NCBI GenBank assembly: GCA_026713345.1
Contig: JAPOOQ010000065.1
Span: forward strand, 1-12,187
Reading direction: 5' to 3'
Origin: Gemmatimonadota bacterium
Lineage (GTDB): Bacteria > Gemmatimonadota > Gemmatimonadetes > Longimicrobiales > Gaopeijiaceae
Length of the DNA stretch: 12,187 bases
Position numbers and translations under genes: made by a program. Shown piece by piece: positions 1-5,116 of this stretch. The notes beneath the pieces are model-generated. The model searched no databases, had not been told where the DNA came from, and saw nothing but the letters and a program-made list of their open reading frames with translations. How positions within the stretch are numbered: position 1 is the first letter of the stretch; every line of letters starts with the position of its first letter.

Positions 1-107
1 TCGTCCTCCAGGCGCTCGTTCACCTCGGCGACCGTTGCCGACCCCAGGTCCCACAGGACCGACATGATGTCCAGTTCCCGCTCGGTAAGTCTGCGGCTCA
101 AGGTCAT
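1..107 (-). CDS. BlaI/MecI/CopY-family transcriptional repressor, N-terminal fragment
   Basis: Only the first 35 codons are inside the window; the gene continues past the left edge. The visible residues include LTERELDIMSVLWDLGSATV followed by AEVNERLED, which is the first part of the winged-helix DNA-binding domain of the Penicillinase_R family. Family knowledge: these are dimeric repressors that bind dyads over their own promoter and are usually paired with an M56 BlaR-type membrane peptidase that inactivates them. No partner is visible; it would lie beyond the left edge. Start choice is ambiguous. The ATG at 107 directly abuts the purine tract AGGGAG (no spacing), whereas the in-frame TTG two codons later (first base 101) sits 6 nt after the same tract, so TTG may be the real initiator. 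A sigma-70-like promoter lies upstream (160-188). The family call is firm from these few residues; the regulated target cannot be known. Confidence 0.85.
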   Translation of the reverse strand, partial: MTLSRRLTERELDIMSVLWDLGSATVAEVNERLED

Positions 108-159
108 CTCCCTGCGGGCCTGTCCGCCCGCTTTCGAGTAATTCCCAAAACGTTAGGTG

Positions 160-188
160 AAGGTAGGAGGCGGCGCGCCAAATGTCAA
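160..188 (-). promoter_or_regulatory. Sigma-70-like promoter for the BlaI-type repressor
   Basis: Read on the minus strand there is a perfect -35 hexamer TTGACA (183-188), a 17-bp spacer, and a -10-like TACCTT (160-165, 3 of 6 matches to TATAAT). Transcription would start near 153, giving a leader of roughly 45 nt before the repressor start codon. The AT-rich patch upstream of the -35 stands out from the GC-rich surroundings. The call rests on consensus matching only. Confidence 0.5.
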
Positions 189-200
189 CTATTTTATTAG
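189..200. promoter_or_regulatory. Possible operator dyad next to the repressor promoter
   Basis: CTA and TAG form an imperfect inverted repeat (CTATTTTATTAG) immediately upstream of the -35 hexamer of the repressor promoter, inside the only AT-rich patch of the divergent intergenic region. BlaI-family proteins bind short dyads at their own promoters, so the position is suitable. The half-sites do not match the classical TACA-N2-TGTA operator and the symmetry is short, so this is a weak suggestion. It would lie between the repressor gene and the divergent PHP gene and could in principle affect both. Confidence 0.2.
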
Positions 201-227
201 GTACACCGGCCGGGGCGGTTGGTTCCA

Positions 228-285
228 GGTGGCTCCGGACGGGCGTGCGCGACCCCGATCCCTTGCGCGCGGTGCCTCCGGACGG
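228..285 (+). repeat. 15-nt imperfect direct repeat in the leader of the PHP gene
   Basis: GGTGGCTCCGGACGG (228-242) and GGTGCCTCCGGACGG (271-285) match at 14 of 15 positions and start 43 bp apart, between the AT-rich promoter patch and the PHP gene start. They could be a pair of binding sites or a chance GC-rich similarity. Nothing else recognisable lies in this leader, and no open frame here has a ribosome site. Confidence 0.4.
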
Positions 286-326
286 CAAATCGGAAGCCTG
301 ACCGCCCGCCACCGGAGAGGCTCCTC

Positions 327-2780
327 ATGCGTTCCTTCACGTCCGTCACGATTCTGACGCTGTGCTTCGGGTCCGCGCCGGCCGCCGCCCAGCAGCCCGA
401 GAGCGCCTCCGTGCTTCGCTACGCGAGCCTGAACGGGAACATTCGGGGCGAGCTGCACATGCTTCCCCCGGTGAGCACAGGGCCGATGAGCCCGGCCTGG
501 TCCCCGGACGGACGCTGGATCGCCTTCGCGATGGCTGGCGACATCTGGCGTGTTCCGGCGGGCGGCGGCCCCGCCGAACAGCTCACGCGGGGGCCGTGGT
601 ACCACTTCGAGCCGAGCTGGAACCCGGACGGCTCCCGGATCGCGATGACGGTGGAGACGGGGGAAGGACTCGACATCGCGCTGCTGGATGTGGCGAGCGG
701 GGCGGTGACGCCGCTGGTCGAGGGCGGGGGCATCGACATTCAGCCAGCGTGGGGACCGGAGGGCCGGTTCGTCTACTTCACCACGGCGGGCCGGGGGCTG
801 GACATTCACCGCGTCGAGGTGGCGACGGGTGCGCGCGAAGCGGTCGTGGAGGATGGCGGGAGCCAGTACCAGCCGCGTGTTTCGCTCGCCGGGGTGCTCG
901 TGTACATGGCGGCGGCGGCGGGCGTGTCGGGGAGCGGAGGGATCTGGACGCGCGACCTGGCGGGGGGCGAACCCGTGCTGGTGCGCGCAGAGGAGACCGC
1001 CTACCGGGCCCGCCCGGACTGGCTGCCGCGCGGGGATGGGCTGGTCTACGTGTCGGACGAGGCCGGGTCGAACGACCTGGTGCTGATCGCCGCGGACGGG
1101 GGCAATCCGCTGCGCCTGACGGGAGGCCCGAGCCACGAACTCGCGCCGCGCGTCAGCCCCGACGGGCGCAACATTGCCTTTGTCTCGAACGAGAACGGGC
1201 CGACCGAGTTGCATGTGATGGCCGTCTCCGGGGGTGCGAGGAGTTCGTGGCACACGCTGGACGTGGGCGACCGCCGGCACGCCGGGCCTATGGGGGTGCT
1301 GCGCGGCCGCGTGGTCGGCGACGACGGGGAGCCGGTGGCCGCGCGCGTCTCCGTGGTCGCGAGCGATGGACGGGGCTACAGCCCGCGCGGCGCCTTCCAC
1401 CGCGTGCTCTCGCCGACGGAGACGCACTACTTCCGCACCACCGGGGACTTCGAGTTGGAACTTCCCGCCGGCCCGTTCACGGTCTCCGTCCGAAGGGGCG
1501 TGGAATACCGCCCCATTACGGCCAACCTCGATGTCCGCGCCGACGGCGCTGCCGATGCCCGGCTGGAGCTCGACCGCCTCGTTGACGCGCCCGCGGCCGG
1601 CTGGTACGGCGGCGACACGCACGTGCACGACCTCCACCAGGGCCGCTACGGCCTCTCCCACCAGGAGTTCGTCGACGCGCTGGTAAGCGAGGACCTGCAC
1701 GTTTCCATCGCCCTCATCCACATGGACGGGACCCGTTTGATGGGACGCTGGGATGACCTCACGGGACGTCCGCACCCGCTGTCCACCGACACGCACATCC
1801 TCCAGTACGCGCAGGAGTTCCGCGGGTCGTTCGGGCACGTGGGGCTGGCGGGGATCGGCGAGTTCATCACACCGCTGATCGGGGGCGCGGCCAACACCCC
1901 CTTCGCGGCGGACCCCTTTAATGGCGACTACCTCGAGGCCGCGCGGGCCGCTGGCGGGACGGTCGGCTTCATGCACCCCTTCACCGGCAGGGTGGACACG
2001 CCCGATGCCGTGGGCGGCACCGAGATCCCGGTCGACGCGGCGCTCGGGCTGGCCGACTTCTACGACGTGATCTGCTTCTGGTACGACGAGTTGCGCAACG
2101 CCGAAATCTACTACCGCCTCCTGAACGCGGGCTTCCGCCTGGCCGCGACCGGGGGGACGGACAACTTCTCGGATGTGTGGCGGGATCCCGGCCCGGGTGC
2201 GAGCCGCACCTTCGCCCACCTGGACGGGCCTCTCTCGGTGGACGCGTGGCTGGAGGCGATCCGCGAGCGCCGCACCTTCGCGACCAACGGGCCGCTCCTC
2301 TTCCTGACGGTGGACGGCCGGCTTCCCGGCAGCGAGATCCGCGTGCCGGGCGGGCACGCCGGGGAGCGGGGCGTGGTGGTGGAGGTAGCGTCGAACAGCC
2401 CGCTGGACCGCGTCGAGATCGTGGTCAACGGGGAGGTCGCGGAGGTGCACGATGCGCGCGGGCGGGGCGACCGTTTCCGGGTCGAGAGCCGGGTGGGGCT
2501 GGAGGGGAGCGGGTGGATCGCGGCCCGGGCGCTGGGGCCGTATTCCCCGCTCGTCCCGGACAGCTATGCCTTCGCCCAGACGAGCCCGGTGTGGGTGGTG
2601 GCTGGCGGCCGCGACTACCGTTCCGAGGACGACATCCGCTTCCTTCTCGCGGCCGTGCAGTCTTTCCGCGAGAGGGTGGTGGAACGGAACCGCTGGGTCA
2701 GCGAGGCCGACAGGGAACGGTTTCTCTCCCGGGTGGACGAGGCCGCGCGGGTGTACGAGAGGCTGCTCGCGGGGTTGTAA
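327..2780 (+). CDS. Secreted TolB-propeller / CehA-McbA-type PHP metallohydrolase
   Basis: An exported 817-residue multidomain hydrolase of unknown substrate. The start is the ATG at 327: GGAGAGG lies 6 nt upstream and the first ~21 residues form a signal peptide (R2, hydrophobic core, cleavage after AAA before QQ). A longer in-frame reading from a TTG at 219 has no ribosome site and is not used. Residues ~50-315 carry about six TolB/PD40-type propeller repeats (AWSPDGRWIAF, SWNPDGSRIA, RVSPDGRNIAF). Residues ~322-415 look like a carboxypeptidase-regulatory-like beta domain (LRGRVVGDDGEPV). Residues ~425-690 resemble CehA/McbA-family PHP hydrolases. Candidate metal ligands are H432 and H434 (GGDTHVHD), H504 (FGHVGL), H550 (GFMHP) and D612 (GGTDN). 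A beta segment and a helical tail close the protein, as in related CehA-like proteins. CehA and McbA hydrolyse carbaryl, but that substrate should not be assumed here. The propeller may recruit a partner or polymer. The gene is divergent from the repressor and convergent with the permease, so it is probably monocistronic. Confidence 0.92.
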   Translation: MRSFTSVTILTLCFGSAPAAAQQPESASVLRYASLNGNIRGELHMLPPVSTGPMSPAWSPDGRWIAFAMAGDIWRVPAGGGPAEQLTRGPWYHFEPSWNPDGSRIAMTVETGEGLDIALLDVASGAVTPLVEGGGIDIQPAWGPEGRFVYFTTAGRGLDIHRVEVATGAREAVVEDGGSQYQPRVSLAGVLVYMAAAAGVSGSGGIWTRDLAGGEPVLVRAEETAYRARPDWLPRGDGLVYVSDEAGSNDLVLIAADGGNPLRLTGGPSHELAPRVSPDGRNIAFVSNENGPTELHVMAVSGGARSSWHTLDVGDRRHAGPMGVLRGRVVGDDGEPVAARVSVVASDGRGYSPRGAFHRVLSPTETHYFRTTGDFELELPAGPFTVSVRRGVEYRPITANLDVRADGAADARLELDRLVDAPAAGWYGGDTHVHDLHQGRYGLSHQEFVDALVSEDLHVSIALIHMDGTRLMGRWDDLTGRPHPLSTDTHILQYAQEFRGSFGHVGLAGIGEFITPLIGGAANTPFAADPFNGDYLEAARAAGGTVGFMHPFTGRVDTPDAVGGTEIPVDAALGLADFYDVICFWYDELRNAEIYYRLLNAGFRLAATGGTDNFSDVWRDPGPGASRTFAHLDGPLSVDAWLEAIRERRTFATNGPLLFLTVDGRLPGSEIRVPGGHAGERGVVVEVASNSPLDRVEIVVNGEVAEVHDARGRGDRFRVESRVGLEGSGWIAARALGPYSPLVPDSYAFAQTSPVWVVAGGRDYRSEDDIRFLLAAVQSFRERVVERNRWVSEADRERFLSRVDEAARVYERLLAGL

Positions 2781-2784
2781 ATAC

Positions 2785-2799
2785 TTCTTAACTTAAGAA
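2785..2799. terminator. AT-rich perfect palindrome between convergent genes
   Basis: TTCTTAACTTAAGAA is a perfect 7-bp inverted repeat about a single central base. It fills most of the 22-bp gap between the convergent stops of the PHP gene (ends 2780) and the permease gene (last base 2803). Its position suits a shared bidirectional transcription end. As RNA it could fold with 6 bp and a 3-nt loop, but the stem is all A-U except one G-C pair and would be weak, so a protein-binding site is an alternative. It is conspicuous in a GC-rich window. Confidence 0.35.
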
Positions 2800-2802
2800 T
2801 TC

Positions 2803-5100
2803 CTACTTAGCTTGGCTCGTCCGCCTCGCAGCGTCCGGAATGAGCCGCGACGCCTCCGGCAGCAGGGCCGCACCGCGGCGGTGGCTGATCATCACCAGAG
2901 GGCACTGCGTCGCCCGCGCGATCCGCAGCATGAGGCTGCTGAAGACGGCGCGGCGGCGCCCGCTACGGTGGAATCCCAGAATCAGCAGGTCGGTTTCGGC
3001 AGCGCGCCGCGCGACTTCCCCGGCGATGTCGTCGCCGAAGACCAGTTCGGCGTGCGCGGCGTCCCCCAACTCGTCCCAGGCCAGCCGCTCCAGGTCTCGT
3101 CGCGCTCGCCGGTGCACCCCGGCGCCCGCCTCCTCCGACAGCACCCCCAGGAAGGTCACGTCGCGGGGCGCGGTCCGCCCCAGGCTGCCGAGCAACCGTG
3201 CGCGGACCGGGCTCTGGTCGCGCCCGCCCCGCGACGGAATCAGGATCCGCCGGACCTGCGCCGGAGTCCAATCGCCCGGCGCGCGCAGGATCACCACGTC
3301 GGCGTCCACCGCACCGATCAGACGCGCGAGCGACCCCGTCATCAGCGAATCGTCGAGTTGCCCGACGCCGAGGAGCAGACTCTCGCACTGCGTGGCCTCG
3401 GCCACCCTGGCAATCTCTCCCCAGGGATCGTCGTGCAGGGTGATCAGCGCCTCCGGGCGAAGATCCACATCCATCGCGGTGCTCAGTGCGCCCCCGAGGA
3501 CCGCCTGGGCGTCGCGCACACCGCGGGGCAGTTCGTCGGGGTCGTAGCGCTCCAACGAAGCCACCACCGACAGCAGCTGCACGCGCGCAACCTCCGGAGG
3601 CGCCAGCGCCTTCGCCATGGTCACCAGCGTCTCCGCGCTGGCGGGGTTCGCGATCGGCGCGAGCACCACGGGCCGACGACCGCGAAGCTTCACGATCTGC
3701 GGGTCGAGTCCCTCCGAGGACGCGTCCACGACCCGCGCGCGCGGCGCGAGATAAATCGAGTACAGAATCGCCCCCACGCCCAGCCAGAGCGCGGCCAGCA
3801 CCCCCGCCGGCGGCACCGCTACCGCCTGGTAGAGGCCGATCGCCAGGCAGGCAGACCCGCCCACCACCGGCACCACCGGAAACCACGGCGTGTGGAATCC
3901 CTCCGGCCTGCCCGCACGCCTCCGCGCCAGATACCCGATCCAGTGAGTGAGGGCGAAGCTCGCCAGGAAGATGAGGCTGGCCGCGGCGCCCGCCGCCGCG
4001 ACGTTCGGGACGGCGACCAGAAGGAACGCAACCACCACGGCGCTCAGGCGCACGGCCGCGGTGGGAGTGCCGGTTCCCGGAGCGAGCCGTGCGTAGCGCG
4101 GCGGAAGCGTCCGGTCCGCCCCCATCGTGCGTGCGAAGCGGGAAGCGGCCAGCAGATTGGCCTGCAGCGCGGAGAGCATCGCCAGGAGCCCTGCCGCCAT
4201 TACCAGCCAATAGCCGGCCGGACCCATGAAGTTGCGCGCGGCCACCGCCACAAGGACCTCCGGGTACTCCGCCGCCACCTCGGTGACCGGCCTGCCCGCC
4301 GCCCCCACCGCCACGATCAGGAAGAGCAGGGGCAGATAGATCACCAGCGCCGTTCCCAGCGACAGGAACATCGCCCGCGGGACGTTGCGCCTCGCGTCGC
4401 GCACCTCGCCGCCCACAGCCGCGATCAGGTCGAACCCCTGCAGCGCGATGAACGTGTACCCCATCGCCTGCACCAGTCCCGTGAATCCCTCCGCGAAGAA
4501 CGGCCGGAAGCGGGCCGCCAGCGCACCGGGGCCCGGGGCCTCGCCGGCCAGCGCGAAGAAGCCCGCGACGAGCAGGACGATGAATACGACGACCTTGCCG
4601 ATCGTCTCCCACTGCCCGCCGCCCACGGCAGTCCGGGTCAGTCGCCACGAGTAGAAACCCACCGCAGACAGCGCGTACGCGATCAGAGCGAGGCGCGTCC
4701 CGATCCACTCGGGGACCTCGCCGGCCGTCATCAGCGCGATCTGCTCCAGGAACGGCACCAGGAAGACCGCGAAGCCCATGGCGTAGAGCACTGCCCCCAC
4801 CACCGAAGCGAACCACACCACCCACCCCACCCCGAAGGCGGCCTCCACCGTGAGGATCTTGCGCGCATAGGTGTAGGTGCCGCCCGACTGCGGGAAGCGC
4901 GCGGCGAGCTCCGCGAACGAGCACACCGTGATAAGGGCGATCACCCCGTTCAGGGCAAACGCCAGGATCGCGCTCGGGCCGGTCGTCGCGAAGGCGACGC
5001 CGGCGAGCGCCAGGATGCCGCTACCGACGATGGCGCCGAGGCCAACGCCGGTAGCGGCGAGCAGTCCCAGATGCCGCTGGGTTTGGGGCGCGGCCCTCAT
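2803..5100 (-). CDS. APC-family amino-acid permease with tandem C-terminal UspA domains
   Basis: A 765-residue inner-membrane transporter. Residues ~12-455 form an APC-superfamily permease of about 12 hydrophobic segments. The first helix carries the substrate-site motif GLGAIVGSGIL (20-30) and a conserved loop FAELAARFPQSGGTYTYAR spans 62-80. APC permeases typically import amino acids or polyamines by proton symport; the substrate cannot be read from the sequence. Two universal-stress-protein domains follow in the cytosol: Usp1 ~474-606 (RRPVVLAPIANP to DADVVILRAP) and Usp2 ~615-739 (VRRILIPSRGG to CPLVMISHR). Permease-Usp fusions are known, and the Usp part is thought to regulate transport through nucleotide binding. 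The G-X2-G-X9-G(S/T) loop looks incomplete in Usp2, where GFHRSGRRRAVFSS lacks the last glycine, and only partly kept in Usp1. The ATG at 5100 lies 16 bp after the S9 peptidase stop without a clear Shine-Dalgarno, so translation is probably coupled to the upstream gene. Confidence 0.94.
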   Translation of the reverse strand: MRAAPQTQRHLGLLAATGVGLGAIVGSGILALAGVAFATTGPSAILAFALNGVIALITVCSFAELAARFPQSGGTYTYARKILTVEAAFGVGWVVWFASVVGAVLYAMGFAVFLVPFLEQIALMTAGEVPEWIGTRLALIAYALSAVGFYSWRLTRTAVGGGQWETIGKVVVFIVLLVAGFFALAGEAPGPGALAARFRPFFAEGFTGLVQAMGYTFIALQGFDLIAAVGGEVRDARRNVPRAMFLSLGTALVIYLPLLFLIVAVGAAGRPVTEVAAEYPEVLVAVAARNFMGPAGYWLVMAAGLLAMLSALQANLLAASRFARTMGADRTLPPRYARLAPGTGTPTAAVRLSAVVVAFLLVAVPNVAAAGAAASLIFLASFALTHWIGYLARRRAGRPEGFHTPWFPVVPVVGGSACLAIGLYQAVAVPPAGVLAALWLGVGAILYSIYLAPRARVVDASSEGLDPQIVKLRGRRPVVLAPIANPASAETLVTMAKALAPPEVARVQLLSVVASLERYDPDELPRGVRDAQAVLGGALSTAMDVDLRPEALITLHDDPWGEIARVAEATQCESLLLGVGQLDDSLMTGSLARLIGAVDADVVILRAPGDWTPAQVRRILIPSRGGRDQSPVRARLLGSLGRTAPRDVTFLGVLSEEAGAGVHRRARRDLERLAWDELGDAAHAELVFGDDIAGEVARRAAETDLLILGFHRSGRRRAVFSSLMLRIARATQCPLVMISHRRGAALLPEASRLIPDAARRTSQAK

Positions 5101-5116
5101 CCCCGGCGACCCGGTA

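Noticed and set aside
219..326. 36-codon N-terminal extension of the PHP protein from a TTG at 219
   Set aside because: There is no ribosome site at 219, while the ATG at 327 has GGAGAGG at proper spacing and is followed directly by a signal peptide.
189..2450. Very long open frame (753 codons) on the minus strand opposite the PHP gene
   Set aside because: It is rich in Arg, Ala, Val and His without domain motifs, has no ribosome site, and arises because stop codons are rare opposite GC-rich coding sequence. The plus-strand frame has clear domains and a signal peptide.
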